Both the position numbers and the translations under genes were made by a program. Below, piece by piece: positions 7,939 to 16,222 of a stretch of 48,194 bases of DNA. The DNA is taken from contig JAFTEL010000110.1 of NCBI GenBank assembly GCA_017453685.1, positions 1 to 48,194 on the forward strand. Reading direction: 5' to 3'. Numbering within the stretch: position 1 is the first letter of the stretch; every line of letters begins with the position of its first letter. The notes under the pieces are model-generated. The model was not told the DNA's origin, did not search any database, and worked only from the letters and a program-made list of their open reading frames with translations. This DNA comes from Clostridia bacterium. Lineage in GTDB: Bacteria > Bacillota > Clostridia > Oscillospirales > Acutalibacteraceae.

Positions 7939-9087
7939 TTATTTCTTTCTGACGACCAGCAGGCAGTTGTATTCATCGCGGATGAGCTTATCCCGCGGGC
8001 GTTCCAGATCGGCGGGATTGGAGCGGAGCAGGAATTCGTCGCCCGCTCCGGTGTAGGTCACGGAGGAGCCGCCGCCGTCAAGGTTCACGGCGCGCACCGC
8101 GCCGAAGCGTTTGAGCAGTTCCGCCAAGTCGATCAGACTCGCGCCGTTGGAGTATTCGGGGATGCGGCCGTCGACTTCCAGGAGCAGCACCGAGCCGTCT
8201 GCCGTCACGCCCGCCGCCGTGCGCGGGTGGCGCACAAAGCTGAACGGTTCGAGCGGACCCCATTCAAAAAGTTCGCCGTCCTTCAGAATCATTTCCAAAC
8301 CCGCAGCCGCCTGCTCCAATTCATCGAGCAGCTCGGGGCTTTCGGTCAGCGTGGTGATAACGGGCGAGCCGTCTTTTTTCACGCCGATAAACGGGCGCGT
8401 GCTCTCGGCGTTCGCCACCACCCTGCCGTTTTTGACGCACAACCCCGAGGGGCTGCCGTCGCCGAACATATCGAAAAAGTCCGCGTTCATCGCCGCCAGA
8501 ACGTCCTGCCCGTTGAGCACGGCGCTGTCGATCATTTCGGGCACTTTGGCGATGACGTGACCGACCTTGTAATCGTCGTTCGGCGTGCCGACGTAGAGCG
8601 AATTCTTTTTCATATCCACTTTCAGCAAAAATGCGTGGACGGGATTGTTCTGCGGGTCGCGGCAGAGCATATGGCGGTATTCCAGCCCGTCGGCGATCGG
8701 CTCGATCTCCTCGGTCTCCACCGTCAGGTGATTGTTATACTGCTCCTTCAGTTCCTCTGCGTCTTTCAGCGCGGAAAATCGGAAAGCGGTCTCATAATAA
8801 TAGCGGTCTTCCTCATCGACCGAATCATAGCCGCTCACGATCAGCCGGTCGCCCTCGCGCAGCTCAGCCGTGGGCAGGTAGAACAGGTGCGTCATGCGGT
8901 CATACGGCTCTCGGTCGTTAAACTGATCGGTGTATACCCGATCGTTCCAGAGCAGCGTCACGTCAAAATAGGGATAAACCGCATAAAACGCGAGCTTGGT
9001 CAAGCCGTTTTCCGTTTGCAAGGCGGCATAGCCTTCCCAATCGCCCTCATCGGCAGGTTCCCATTTTTTCAAAAAATCTTCAAGCAT
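7939..9087 (-). CDS. Phosphodiester glycosidase family protein (NAGPA-like)
   Basis: This 382-residue protein has the signature of the N-acetylglucosamine-1-phosphodiester alpha-N-acetylglucosaminidase family: RHPRTAAGVTADGSVLLLEV followed by VDGRIPEYSNGASLIDLAEL and AVNLDGGGSSVTY. Bacterial members hydrolyse sugar-1-phosphodiesters, for example in wall or capsule polymers. The first 130 residues before the domain are not recognised. No signal peptide is visible, which is odd for a wall-directed enzyme, so a cytoplasmic substrate is possible. The start at 9087 is supported by GGAAGGAGAAAAAGAAA. It overlaps the stop of the upstream reductase gene by 8 bases, so the two are translationally coupled. 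Confidence 0.85.
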   Translation of the reverse strand: MLEDFLKKWEPADEGDWEGYAALQTENGLTKLAFYAVYPYFDVTLLWNDRVYTDQFNDREPYDRMTHLFYLPTAELREGDRLIVSGYDSVDEEDRYYYETAFRFSALKDAEELKEQYNNHLTVETEEIEPIADGLEYRHMLCRDPQNNPVHAFLLKVDMKKNSLYVGTPNDDYKVGHVIAKVPEMIDSAVLNGQDVLAAMNADFFDMFGDGSPSGLCVKNGRVVANAESTRPFIGVKKDGSPVITTLTESPELLDELEQAAAGLEMILKDGELFEWGPLEPFSFVRHPRTAAGVTADGSVLLLEVDGRIPEYSNGASLIDLAELLKRFGAVRAVNLDGGGSSVTYTGAGDEFLLRSNPADLERPRDKLIRDEYNCLLVVRKK

Positions 9088-9655
9088 TTTCTTTTTCTCC
9101 TTCCTCCCGGAACAATACCGCGCCCGCTTCGCGCGCCTCGGCAAAGTCCGCTTGAGACAGAGCGCGCTTGTCGGTCCCCGTCACGGTCACGACCGCGGTC
9201 AGTTCGGCATTGAGCACCGTGCACTGCTGCCGCAGCGCTGCCGTCATCTGTTCGCCGCCCTCTGCTTCACACCCGCCGGTCAGCACCAGCGCCGCGCGGC
9301 GATGCTTTTCGATCGGCGGTTTGACCCTGTGGGCAAAGCGCAGCGCGTAATAGCACTGAAAGCGGTCGAGGATGGCTTTCAGCGGCGCGGGAAAGCCGCC
9401 GTTGTAGACAGGCGAAGCAAAAACAACGTAGTCCGCCGCCTCAAAATCCCGATAGAACCCGTCCAGATCGCGCTGCACGCAGCCGACCTGCCGGTCGCAG
9501 CCGCCGCAGCCCAGACAGGGTCTGGCATTCATGCGATAGGCGTTATATTCCTTGACGGCCGCATCCGCTGGCCGCTGCTCCAGCAGCGCCCGCGCCAGCG
9601 CCGCCGAGTCGGATTTGGCGCGCGGCGAGCCGTAAATCACCAAAACATTTACCAC
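9080..9655 (-). CDS. NADPH-dependent FMN reductase / flavodoxin-fold protein
   Basis: This 191-residue flavodoxin-fold protein opens with VLVIYGSPRAKSDS, the phosphate-binding loop for FMN. The cysteine cluster CLGCGGCDRQVGC at about 50-62 is typical of the iron-sulfur-flavoprotein-like branch, and FASPVYNGGFPAPLKAILDR is the usual flavin-contact segment. The GTG start at 9655 was preferred over the upstream ATG because GGAGG stands 8 bases before it. It would reduce FMN or a small disulfide or quinone substrate in the cytoplasm; the donor and acceptor are unknown. It heads a two-gene operon with the phosphodiester glycosidase. Confidence 0.85.
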   Translation of the reverse strand: MVNVLVIYGSPRAKSDSAALARALLEQRPADAAVKEYNAYRMNARPCLGCGGCDRQVGCVQRDLDGFYRDFEAADYVVFASPVYNGGFPAPLKAILDRFQCYYALRFAHRVKPPIEKHRRAALVLTGGCEAEGGEQMTAALRQQCTVLNAELTAVVTVTGTDKRALSQADFAEAREAGAVLFREEGEKENA

Positions 9656-9676
9656 CCTGATCGCCTCCTGTCCCCC

Positions 9677-9705
9677 ATTATAACGCATCTTTTCCGCTTT
9701 TTCCA
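9677..9705 (-). promoter_or_regulatory. Candidate promoter of the FMN reductase operon
   Basis: Reading the minus strand, a perfect TATAAT lies at 9677-9682, with a weak -35 (TGGAAA) 17 bases upstream. It starts about 25 bases before the GTG. Confidence 0.5.
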
Positions 9706-9744
9706 CTCCCCCGGCCGAACGCCGAAAAAAATTGTGTTTCGCAC

Positions 9745-9773
9745 TTGATTTTTTTGCCCGAATACGCTATAAT
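9745..9773 (+). promoter_or_regulatory. Sigma-A promoter of tRNA-Leu
   Basis: TTGATT (9745-9750) and TATAAT (9768-9773) are spaced by 17 bases, and the tRNA begins 16 bases after the -10. Confidence 0.85.
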
Positions 9774-9789
9774 GCGTTTTGTTCCACCG

Positions 9790-9876
9790 GCCGGAATGAT
9801 GGAATTGGCAGACGTGCTGGACTCAAAATCCAGTGGTGGCGACACCGTGCGGGTTCGACCCCCGCTTCCGGCACCA
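9790..9876 (+). tRNA. tRNA-Leu, anticodon CAA
   Basis: An 87-base cloverleaf can be folded. GCCGGAA pairs with TTCCGGC in the acceptor, the anticodon stem CTGGA/TCCAG encloses the loop CTCAAAA, and GGGTTCGACCCCC forms the T arm. A long variable arm is present, as expected for leucine, and CCA is encoded. It reads UUG codons. Confidence 0.97.
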
Positions 9877-9880
9877 AAAA

Positions 9881-9913
9881 AGCAGCTGAGCCAACGGTTC
9901 GGCTGCTTTTTTT
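9881..9913 (+). terminator. Terminator after tRNA-Leu
   Basis: AGCAGCTGAGCC pairs with GGTTCGGCTGCT (with G-U pairs) around an AAC loop, followed by a run of seven T. Confidence 0.88.
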
Positions 9914-9960
9914 GAAAGAGTGTGAAAGAAACAAATCTGAGTGCTAAAGGAGAGAAAGCT

Positions 9961-10689
9961 ATGTTTTACTTTTTGGCAGCACCGATCATGACCTATAATT
10001 TCATCCTGATCGCAGCGGCGGTCATCCCCGCGATCTTTCTGATGATCAAGGTTTATAAATCCGACCGTTTGGAAAAGGAAAGCGCGCACCTGCTCTGGAC
10101 GCTTGTCAAAGCCGGTATTTTATCCGCGCTTCTCGCGCTTGTCGAAGAGAAGGTCTTGTCGTTTTTGCTCAATTCGTTTGTGGACGTAAACTCGGCTGCG
10201 TATAATATCATCCTGTATTTCGTCATCGTGGCGGGCGCCGAAGAAAGCTCCAAGTATCTGTTCTTGAAGAAGAACTCCTGGAGAAGCGTTGAATTCAACT
10301 GTCAGTATGACGGCGTCGTCTATGCCGTTTTTGTTTCGCTCGGGTTTGCGCTTTGGGAAAACATCAGTTACGTTCTGAGCTACGGCTTTGCAACGGCCGT
10401 TGTCAGAGCGGTCACGGCGATCCCCGGTCACGCTTGCTTCGGCGTGTTTATGGGCGTGTTTTACGGCATTGCCAAGAGAATGGAAAAACAGGGAAACAGA
10501 ATTTCCTCCAAGGCTTTCCGCGTATTGGCGGTGATCGTTCCGATGCTGCTCCACGGGACTTACGATTATATCGCAACGAGCGAGCAGCAGCAGGGCGGCT
10601 GGTATTTTACCGTCTTCGTGATCGCGCTGTTTATCATATCTTATATTCTGGTCAACTCAAACGCGAAGAAAGACAAATACATCGGCTGA
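9961..10689 (+). CDS. PrsW-type intramembrane metalloprotease
   Basis: This 242-residue protein has about seven membrane segments. The family motifs are all present: EESSK at 94-98 (the EExxK signature), FALWENISY at 129-137, GHACFGVFMG from His157, and LLHGTYDY from His198. In Bacillus, PrsW starts cleavage of the anti-sigma factor RsiW after envelope stress. Here no sigma/anti-sigma pair adjoins, so the target is unknown. Many clostridial members are CAAX/PrsW-like proteases with other roles. The start at 9961 is set by AAAGGAGAG upstream. A strong terminator follows the gene, so it appears to be transcribed alone. Confidence 0.88.
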   Translation: MFYFLAAPIMTYNFILIAAAVIPAIFLMIKVYKSDRLEKESAHLLWTLVKAGILSALLALVEEKVLSFLLNSFVDVNSAAYNIILYFVIVAGAEESSKYLFLKKNSWRSVEFNCQYDGVVYAVFVSLGFALWENISYVLSYGFATAVVRAVTAIPGHACFGVFMGVFYGIAKRMEKQGNRISSKAFRVLAVIVPMLLHGTYDYIATSEQQQGGWYFTVFVIALFIISYILVNSNAKKDKYIG

Positions 10690-10701
10690 ACCGAATCAAT
10701 A

Positions 10702-10738
10702 AAAGGAGCAGTGCTGCGGGCACTGCTCCTTTGTTTTT
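10702..10738 (+). terminator. Terminator after the PrsW-type gene, possibly bidirectional
   Basis: AAAGGAGCAGTGC and GCACTGCTCCTTT form a long stem around a short GC-rich loop, followed by GTTTTTTG. On the minus strand the stem ends in CTCCTTTTATT, so it may also stop the convergent gene. Confidence 0.88.
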
Positions 10739-10758
10739 TGTTGTGAAAGATCGGAAAC

Positions 10759-11352
10759 TTATTCCGCTTCGGCTTCGACCTCAACCGTCTTGCCTTTTTC
10801 CGCGATGATCTTTTCCACGTCTTTCGCGTTCTTCTTAATAATGAGCATATAAACGATGGTGATGACCGAATAAACGACCAGAACCAAGCCGATATAAACG
10901 GTCAGAGAAAGAGCGGAGAAAACCGGCGAATAGAGAACGAGACAGCCAAGCAGGATGCTGAAAACATTCAGAATGATCATCAGTACCCAGGGCAAGCCGG
11001 TATAACGGAGCGCGGCGGCAAGCTTGATCCCGCCGAAGCTGTTCACGATGATATAAATACCCAATGCGACGCCGATGTAAGCCGCGAGGCTGTCCGGATG
11101 CTTTAAGAGCAAAAAGCCGAGAATGATGGACAGGATACCTTTCAGCATTCCTTCAAACGGGATGAACAAGCGCCACGCTTTGACGTCGAGAATAACCAGA
11201 ACGATACCCTGCACGATCAGGTAAGCGCCCACGAGAGCGCCAATCGCGACAAGCGACAGGCCGGGATCGGTGATCAATCCGATTCCGATCAGGAGTGCCA
11301 AAAGCGATACAAGGATCACATAGGTGGTAATGTTTTTCACGATCGTTTTCAT
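10759..11352 (-). CDS. HdeD-family (DUF308) membrane protein
   Basis: This is a 197-residue protein of six predicted membrane helices arranged as short hairpins, with the HdeD-like repeat pattern (GALVGAYLIVQG, LGFLLLKHPDSL, GIYIIVNSFGGIKLA). HdeD was described in enteric bacteria as an acid-resistance membrane protein; the role in Firmicutes is not established. The last 25 residues are charged and cytoplasmic (KNAKDVEKIIAEKGK then acidic). ATG at 11352 has GAAAGGAGAAAAAAC upstream. It has a nearly consensus promoter and is divergent from the YhhN-like gene. Confidence 0.8.
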   Translation of the reverse strand: MKTIVKNITTYVILVSLLALLIGIGLITDPGLSLVAIGALVGAYLIVQGIVLVILDVKAWRLFIPFEGMLKGILSIILGFLLLKHPDSLAAYIGVALGIYIIVNSFGGIKLAAALRYTGLPWVLMIILNVFSILLGCLVLYSPVFSALSLTVYIGLVLVVYSVITIVYMLIIKKNAKDVEKIIAEKGKTVEVEAEAE

Positions 11353-11391
11353 GTTTTTTCTCCTTTCAAATGAAGCATAAATCGCAATTTC

Positions 11392-11420
11392 ATTGTAGTG
11401 GCCTGACGACAAATTGTCAA
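11392..11420 (-). promoter_or_regulatory. Sigma-A promoter of the HdeD-like gene
   Basis: On the minus strand, TTGACA (complement of 11415-11420), 17 bases, then TACAAT (complement of 11392-11397). The -35 is consensus. Confidence 0.85.
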
Positions 11421-11532
11421 CGAAAACATCCGTTTTTTACCATAAAAAGGAAATCTCCCGTCTATTTAACGGCGGTGGGCGGTTCTCCGCCGGCGGAACC
11501 TGCACCCCGCGAAAAAGTTCAACGATTATTCA

Positions 11533-11561
11533 TTGTCATTTTTTCATAATTATGGTATGGT
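11533..11561 (+). promoter_or_regulatory. Promoter of the YhhN/diacylglycerol-kinase pair
   Basis: TTGTCA (11533-11538) and TATGGT (11556-11561) are spaced by 17 bases. The stretch 11421-11532 between the two divergent promoters holds only a GC-rich imperfect palindrome, GGTTCTCCGCCGGCGGAACC. Confidence 0.65.
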
Positions 11562-11632
11562 AACAAAAGCGAGGATCGGATACAGGGAGATATCCGCGAA
11601 TCGTGAAAGAATCAGACGAAGATCGGAAGTGC

Positions 11633-12283
11633 ATGATGATGAATTACGTCTTTTTGGCCGTCTTCCTTGTTTCGACCGCCATCCATCTGTATGCTTCTCT
11701 CAAGCAAAACAAAAAGCTCAGGAATATCACCAAACCGTTTATCCTGCTTTCCCTGCTCGGGTTTTACGTGCTGACGGCCAACGTCGTTTCGTTAGCCATC
11801 GTCTTGGCGCTGATCTTCAGTTGGCTCGGCGACGTTCTGCTGATCCCCAAGGGCACCAAGTGGTTCACGGCGGGCGGCATCGCCTTCATGATCAGCCACG
11901 GCTTCTTCATTGCCGGTTATTGCCGGGACGTCGTCTTTTCCGCGATCCCCGTCGTGCTGATCGTGCTGCTGTCCGTGTTCTTCGCGGCGACCGTCGCTTT
12001 CATTTTCTCAAAGCTGAAGCCGCACCTGCCCAAAGCGCTGTTCTATCCCATGTTTCTCTACCTGCTCATCAACGGCGCCATGAACTGCTTCGCCCTTTTC
12101 CGCTGCGTCAGCAACCCCACCGCCGCCACCGTCACCACGGCGATCGGCGCGGCGCTGTTCTTCATTTCCGACACGTCTCTGTTCTTTGTTCGCTTCAAGA
12201 AGGACAGCCGCCTGAAAACCCATTTTCTCGTCATGCTCACCTACTCGATCGGAGAGTTTCTGATCGTGCTGGGACTTTTATAA
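11633..12283 (+). CDS. YhhN/TMEM86-family membrane protein (putative lysoplasmalogenase)
   Basis: This protein of about 216 residues has about eight membrane helices and the family pattern FSWLGDVLLIPKGTKWFTAGG followed by AFMISHGFFIAGY, with acidic residues in the membrane (GD, SD). Animal TMEM86 homologues hydrolyse the vinyl-ether bond of lysoplasmalogens; bacterial YhhN is less studied. Three consecutive ATG codons at 11633, 11636 and 11639 follow CGGAAG; the second or third has better spacing. The downstream lipid kinase gene starts 15 bases after the stop, so a lipid-turnover pair is likely. Confidence 0.8.
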   Translation: MMMNYVFLAVFLVSTAIHLYASLKQNKKLRNITKPFILLSLLGFYVLTANVVSLAIVLALIFSWLGDVLLIPKGTKWFTAGGIAFMISHGFFIAGYCRDVVFSAIPVVLIVLLSVFFAATVAFIFSKLKPHLPKALFYPMFLYLLINGAMNCFALFRCVSNPTAATVTTAIGAALFFISDTSLFFVRFKKDSRLKTHFLVMLTYSIGEFLIVLGLL

Positions 12284-12298
12284 AAACGGAGGGTCAAT

Positions 12299-13117
12299 AT
12301 GAAATACTATCTTTACAATTCTCTGGCGAATAACGGCATCCGCCCGAAGGTTGCCGAGGGAACGGAACTGGTGGACGCGGTCGGCATGGATTATCCCGCC
12401 TACCTGCAAAACCTGAATCCGGAGGATGAAGTCGTCCTCGTCGGCGGAGACGGCACGCTGAACTATTTCATCAACGCGGTCAAAGGCGTGGAGATCAAAA
12501 ACAACATCTACCTGCTGGGCTGCGGCACGGGGAACGATTTTCTGAAGGATATCGACAAGCAGCCGGGCGAAGAGGTTTTGATCAATCCGTATCTTGCCAA
12601 TCTGCCCACCGTTTCCGTCAACGGCTTTGAAAAGCTCTTCATCAACAACATGGGCTTCGGGATCGACGGCTACTGCTGCGAGGTCGCGGATCAGATCAAG
12701 GAAAAGAGCCCGCAGGAGAAGATCGATTACACCGGCATTGCCATCAAGGGGCTGCTGTTCCATTTCAAGCCCTGCCACGCGGTGATCACGGTCGACGGCA
12801 GGAAACATGAGTTCGACAACGTGTGGATCGCGCCGACGATGAAGGGCAAGTATTACGGCGGCGGCATGAAAATGGCGCCCGATCAGGATCGTTCTTCCGA
12901 TCATCTGACGGTGGTCGTCTATCACTGCCGCTCCAAGCTTAAAGCGCTCATCTCGTTCCCGTCCATCTTCAAGGGCGAGCACGTCGCCAAGAAGGATATC
13001 GTCAGCATCTTCACGGGCAACGAGGTCAAGGTGCGGTTCTCTCGTCCCTGCGCGGCGCAGATCGACGGGGAAACGGTTCTGAACGTAACGGAATACACCG
13101 CCGTTCTGCCGAAATAA
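12299..13117 (+). CDS. Diacylglycerol kinase-family lipid kinase
   Basis: This 272-residue protein has the DAGK catalytic motifs: VVLVGGDGTLNYFINA (GGDGTLN at 49-55, nucleotide binding) and LLGCGTGNDFLKDI (GTGNDF at 76-81). NNMGFGIDG and the YYGGGMKMAPDQD loop are also conserved. It should phosphorylate diacylglycerol or a related lipid at the inner membrane face using ATP. It is slightly shorter than the usual 290-300 residues, mainly at the N terminus, which opens directly with MKYYLYNSLANNG. ACGGAGGGTCAAT precedes the ATG. It shares the promoter of the YhhN-like gene. Confidence 0.88.
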   Translation: MKYYLYNSLANNGIRPKVAEGTELVDAVGMDYPAYLQNLNPEDEVVLVGGDGTLNYFINAVKGVEIKNNIYLLGCGTGNDFLKDIDKQPGEEVLINPYLANLPTVSVNGFEKLFINNMGFGIDGYCCEVADQIKEKSPQEKIDYTGIAIKGLLFHFKPCHAVITVDGRKHEFDNVWIAPTMKGKYYGGGMKMAPDQDRSSDHLTVVVYHCRSKLKALISFPSIFKGEHVAKKDIVSIFTGNEVKVRFSRPCAAQIDGETVLNVTEYTAVLPK

Positions 13118-13150
13118 CCGTTTTCAGGCAAGGTAAGACAAACAAAATGA

Positions 13151-13198
13151 ACCGGTCGCTGATTCCAAACAGGATCAGCGACCGGCTTATCTTTTTTT
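13151..13198. terminator. Terminator between convergent units
   Basis: ACCGGTCGCTGATTCC and GGATCAGCGACCGG pair in a strong stem with TTATCTTTTTTT after it on the plus strand. On the minus strand the following T-run is weak (TTCATTTTG), so it mainly serves the lipid-kinase unit. Confidence 0.85.
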
Positions 13199-13206
13199 GA
13201 TTTATT

Positions 13207-14796
13207 TCACGATTCTTCCTTTTGCGCTTGCTGACCGATCCACATCTTGTCCCACGGAACGCCGGCGATCTGCTCGCAGACCTGCTGCTGCGCGGGCGTG
13301 AGCGTGGCGCCGCCCGTTTCGTGCTTTTCGCGCAGCGCGGCGCGGATGAGCGTGTGGTCGTCCTTGGTCATGCGGTAACGGTAGGCGCAGACGATGGAGC
13401 ACGCGATGAACACGATCGGCAGCACAGCGTAGGTGAACCGCACGCCGAACAGCGCCGTGGGCGTATGCGCCGACGCGTTGGCATCAAACCCGAACGCGTG
13501 CAGCACGAAGCCCGTCACCGCCGCCGAGAATCCCGACACGATCTTTTTGATGAGCGTGGAGAACGTCGATATTTTTCCTTCGCGGCGCTGCCCGCAGATC
13601 ATCTCGTCCACGTCTGTCACGTCGGGGAACAGGTTGCTCGTCACACCCGAACAGCCCGCCAGCCCGAAATTATAGAAGACACAGACCAGCAGCATCGTGG
13701 CGCGGCTGCCGCCCTCATGCACAAAAAAGCTCAGACCCATGGCGAGGATGATGAACGGCAGTTCGATCTTCGCCGGCGTCTGCTTGGAAAAGCGGATGGA
13801 CAGCACATAGTTGAGCGGAAAGCCCGCGACCTCGCCTGCCTGCGAGATCAGGTTCGTGATCGTATACAGCCCCACCATGCCCGCGACGCTCTGCAGGAAA
13901 TAGTAAGAGGAATTGGACACGAAGCCCAGCGCGACCGTGTTGAAAAAGCTGAGCGCGAAATACTGCCGGAACGCGCGGTTGCTCAGAATCGAGCGGTATT
14001 CCTCCCAGAACATGCGCAGCGAAAACGGCTCGGGATGCTCCCCGAGCGAGCTTTCCTCTTTCGTGCCGAAAAACGTCGCCAGCAGCGGCAGGGAAAAGAA
14101 CAGGCTCAGAATCAGCCCCATGATCATGAATTTATGGCGGAACGACGCGTCAAACGACGGCGTGTTGCCCAGCGCGCGCACCGCGCTGCCGAAAACGCTT
14201 TTGCCGCTGATGCGCTTGTAGCTCAGCAGCAGCGTCGCGATCAGGAACAAGCCCTCCGTACCGACGGCGTCAAGGATCGTGCGCATGGCGTTATACTGCG
14301 TGCGCAGGTCATAAGTCGGCGCGAGCACGGGCAGCATGGCGGTGTGCGGCACCATCACGACCGTATACGCAACGCTGAAAAGCATATAGGCGCCGATGTA
14401 GTAGAGCATTTTGCCGGTCGAACTGCCCTCGGCAATGCCGAAGGACGACCAGAGCATGGCGTAGGTAACGGCAACGGGCGCGAGGCCGATCAGCAGATAG
14501 AGCCGATGGCGGCCGAAACGGGAACGCGTGCGGTCGGTCAAAATGCCCATGATCGGGTCAGTGACCGCGTCGCACAGCTTGGCGCACAGCACGACGATAC
14601 CCGCCTGCGCGGTGGAAAGTCCCTCGACGCGGGTGAGGAACGGAATGAAAAACAGCCCGAGGATATAAAAAGAACCGTTTCCCAGAAAAATCGCCCAGTT
14701 GTAATGGATCATCGACGGGAACGCTGCGCGGAACGTGCTGTCGAAGCCGAGAAACTGCAGCACGCGCTGCCCCGCCGATTTAAGTTCGTTTGCCAT
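13207..14796 (-). CDS. GPH-family (MFS_2) sugar:cation symporter
   Basis: This 529-residue protein has 12 predicted helices and the GPH hallmark DAVTDPIMGILTDRTRSRFG after the second helix. MICGQRREGKISTF corresponds to the second conserved cytoplasmic loop (Arg-Glu-Gly). GPH proteins such as MelB import galactosides, xylosides or glucuronides with Na+ or H+. A hydrophilic tail of about 45 residues ends the protein, much shorter than the tails of the two other symporters in this window. GAGGGAGTGTAGA precedes the ATG. It is the last gene of a three-gene operon with a papain-like protein and a cyclophilin-fold lipoprotein, an unusual association. Confidence 0.85.
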   Translation of the reverse strand: MANELKSAGQRVLQFLGFDSTFRAAFPSMIHYNWAIFLGNGSFYILGLFFIPFLTRVEGLSTAQAGIVVLCAKLCDAVTDPIMGILTDRTRSRFGRHRLYLLIGLAPVAVTYAMLWSSFGIAEGSSTGKMLYYIGAYMLFSVAYTVVMVPHTAMLPVLAPTYDLRTQYNAMRTILDAVGTEGLFLIATLLLSYKRISGKSVFGSAVRALGNTPSFDASFRHKFMIMGLILSLFFSLPLLATFFGTKEESSLGEHPEPFSLRMFWEEYRSILSNRAFRQYFALSFFNTVALGFVSNSSYYFLQSVAGMVGLYTITNLISQAGEVAGFPLNYVLSIRFSKQTPAKIELPFIILAMGLSFFVHEGGSRATMLLVCVFYNFGLAGCSGVTSNLFPDVTDVDEMICGQRREGKISTFSTLIKKIVSGFSAAVTGFVLHAFGFDANASAHTPTALFGVRFTYAVLPIVFIACSIVCAYRYRMTKDDHTLIRAALREKHETGGATLTPAQQQVCEQIAGVPWDKMWIGQQAQKEES

Positions 14797-14832
14797 TCTA
14801 CACTCCCTCAGTCTCTCAAAGAAAGCACTGTT

Positions 14833-15369
14833 TTACACCCAGTTTGCCGTCAGGAACGGATAAGCGCCGAACGCCTCCGGCAGGCTATTATAGACGTGAT
14901 CGAAATCCTTTTTGTTGTATCGGTTGAACACGCGCACCGTGCCGCCCTCTTCCATGCGGAACGCGACCGTGTGGATGGAGCTGCGCAGCACCTTGCCTGT
15001 CCAGAACGAAATCACGCCGCACTTACCCTTCGCCGCCTCGCGCAGAAAAACGGTTTTGTTTCGCGTGGTTTCGGTGGGGATGTGATGCCTGCGGAAATAA
15101 TACGGGATCACGTAGACGTTCGTGCCGAAAAAGCCGAGCAGCAGATGACCGTAGCGGTAGATTTCCCGCGAAATATCACACAGCGGACGCGGTCTGCCGA
15201 TCATCTGCAGGAAGTTGTAGACCGCGATGATCTCGCAGCCGCACCAGCCGAAGCTGAACAGCCCGTAGCGGTACTGCTGCAGGGTGCCGAGCCCCTGCGC
15301 ATTGAGCAGCCCCTTCGGGAGCGACGCCTCCAACCGGCAGTTGTTTTTGTAATTGATATAGCCAAGCAC
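14833..15369 (-). CDS. Papain/C39-like cysteine hydrolase-fold protein, function unknown
   Basis: This protein of about 178 residues opens a helix with FGWCGCEIIAVYNFLQ, the arrangement of the catalytic Cys of papain/C39-type folds. SSIHTVAFR supplies a candidate His in a strand and VFNRYNKKD a candidate Asn or Asp soon after. No signal peptide or membrane segment is clear. I chose the GTG at 15369 because GAGGAG lies 8 bases upstream; a second GTG at 15378 is too close to it. It stands between a lipoprotein gene and a sugar symporter gene, with gaps of 30 and 36 bases. Peptidase, transglutaminase-like or amidase activity are all possible. Confidence 0.6.
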   Translation of the reverse strand: MLGYINYKNNCRLEASLPKGLLNAQGLGTLQQYRYGLFSFGWCGCEIIAVYNFLQMIGRPRPLCDISREIYRYGHLLLGFFGTNVYVIPYYFRRHHIPTETTRNKTVFLREAAKGKCGVISFWTGKVLRSSIHTVAFRMEEGGTVRVFNRYNKKDFDHVYNSLPEAFGAYPFLTANWV

Positions 15370-15399
15370 CGAAGTCACTCCTCACCTTTTTTGATTCGC

Positions 15400-16191
15400 T
15401 TATTCGCTCCATTCGACCCAAAGCGTAACGGTCGCATCTTCGTTCAAGGCGGTCAGCAGTTTTTCAAGTTCGGTCTCGCTCAGGCTCGCCAGCGGAGTGA
15501 ACGCGCTGCTGAGCTTTTCGGTGCAGAACATGAGCCGCCCGTCGGCGCAGAGCAGAATGTCGCCCGCTTCGGCGGTGACGGTCTCAGCCTGCTGCGGCAG
15601 CGTCAGTGAAAATTCGCCGATGAAGCCGCCGTCGGCTTTTTCGAGCGTTGCGGCGACGGGCCCGCTGCTGAGCTGCTCGATCATTTCATCGGCAGCCGCC
15701 GTATCGGCCAGGGAGGGATAAACCGCTGCCACCTCGGTATGCACGATCAGCTGCGGCACGGGCTGCAGCGGGTCGCGCTGCGTGACTGTTTCGTCCTGCT
15801 GCGTCAGGGTGACGTTCAAAGCCTCGTCGACCACCGCCGTATAGACCGTGATCTCTGTTTCCATAATCGGAGATTCGCCCGTGACGGTCACGGTCGTGCT
15901 GCCGCTCTTCAAGCCCTTGAACGTGAAGATGACGTCGAACGCGGCGCCGTCGATCTCCTCGTGGTTCTTTTTGTTGTAGCGCCGTTCGCTCGCGCAGGAA
16001 AGGAGGGAAGTATCCCCGATTTTCACCGTGTAAGACGGGCCGCCTCCGTCGAACGAATGAAACGACAGTGTGAAGCTTTCTTCATCGGGCTTATTCCCCT
16101 TGCCGCGTGCGCAGCCGAAAAAGCCGAACGCCGCAACGCCGCACAGCAGCAGAACGAGCAACACCGTTCGCAGGATCGTATCAAAATGCAT
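15400..16191 (-). CDS. Predicted lipoprotein with Ig-like and cyclophilin-like domains
   Basis: This 263-residue protein has a hydrophobic N terminus (LRTVLLVLLLCGVAAF) then GFFGCARGKG, where the Cys is a likely but non-ideal lipidation site. Residues about 35-120 look like a beta-sandwich ending in FTFKGLKSGSTTVTVTGES, which recalls I42/chagasin or bacterial Ig-like strands. Residues about 155-235 match the cyclophilin-like fold family: MIEQLSSGPVAATLE, FSLTLPQQAETVTAEAGDIL and the following LMFCTEKLSSAFTPLA. Family members have no proven isomerase activity. ATG at 16191 has AAGGAG 9 bases upstream. It heads the operon with the papain-like protein. Confidence 0.65.
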   Translation of the reverse strand: MHFDTILRTVLLVLLLCGVAAFGFFGCARGKGNKPDEESFTLSFHSFDGGGPSYTVKIGDTSLLSCASERRYNKKNHEEIDGAAFDVIFTFKGLKSGSTTVTVTGESPIMETEITVYTAVVDEALNVTLTQQDETVTQRDPLQPVPQLIVHTEVAAVYPSLADTAAADEMIEQLSSGPVAATLEKADGGFIGEFSLTLPQQAETVTAEAGDILLCADGRLMFCTEKLSSAFTPLASLSETELEKLLTALNEDATVTLWVEWSE

Positions 16192-16222
16192 ACTACTCAT
16201 CTCCTTGTGTGATTACACGCTC

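Noticed and set aside
11470-11500. GC-rich palindrome GGTTCTCCGCCGGCGGAACC as a terminator.
   Set aside because: No T-run follows on either strand; it lies between two divergent promoters.
13222-15609. Open frame of 795 codons on the plus strand across the symporter and papain-like genes.
   Set aside because: It spans two clear minus-strand genes and their gap, and its composition (Arg/Gln/His-rich) is that of an antisense shadow.
15720-16191. Lipoprotein as a chagasin-type inhibitor of the adjacent papain-like protein.
   Set aside because: Only one strand (FTFKGLKSGSTTVTV) resembles I42 inhibitors and the diagnostic NPTTG loop is not visible, so it is kept as an idea within the operon finding only.
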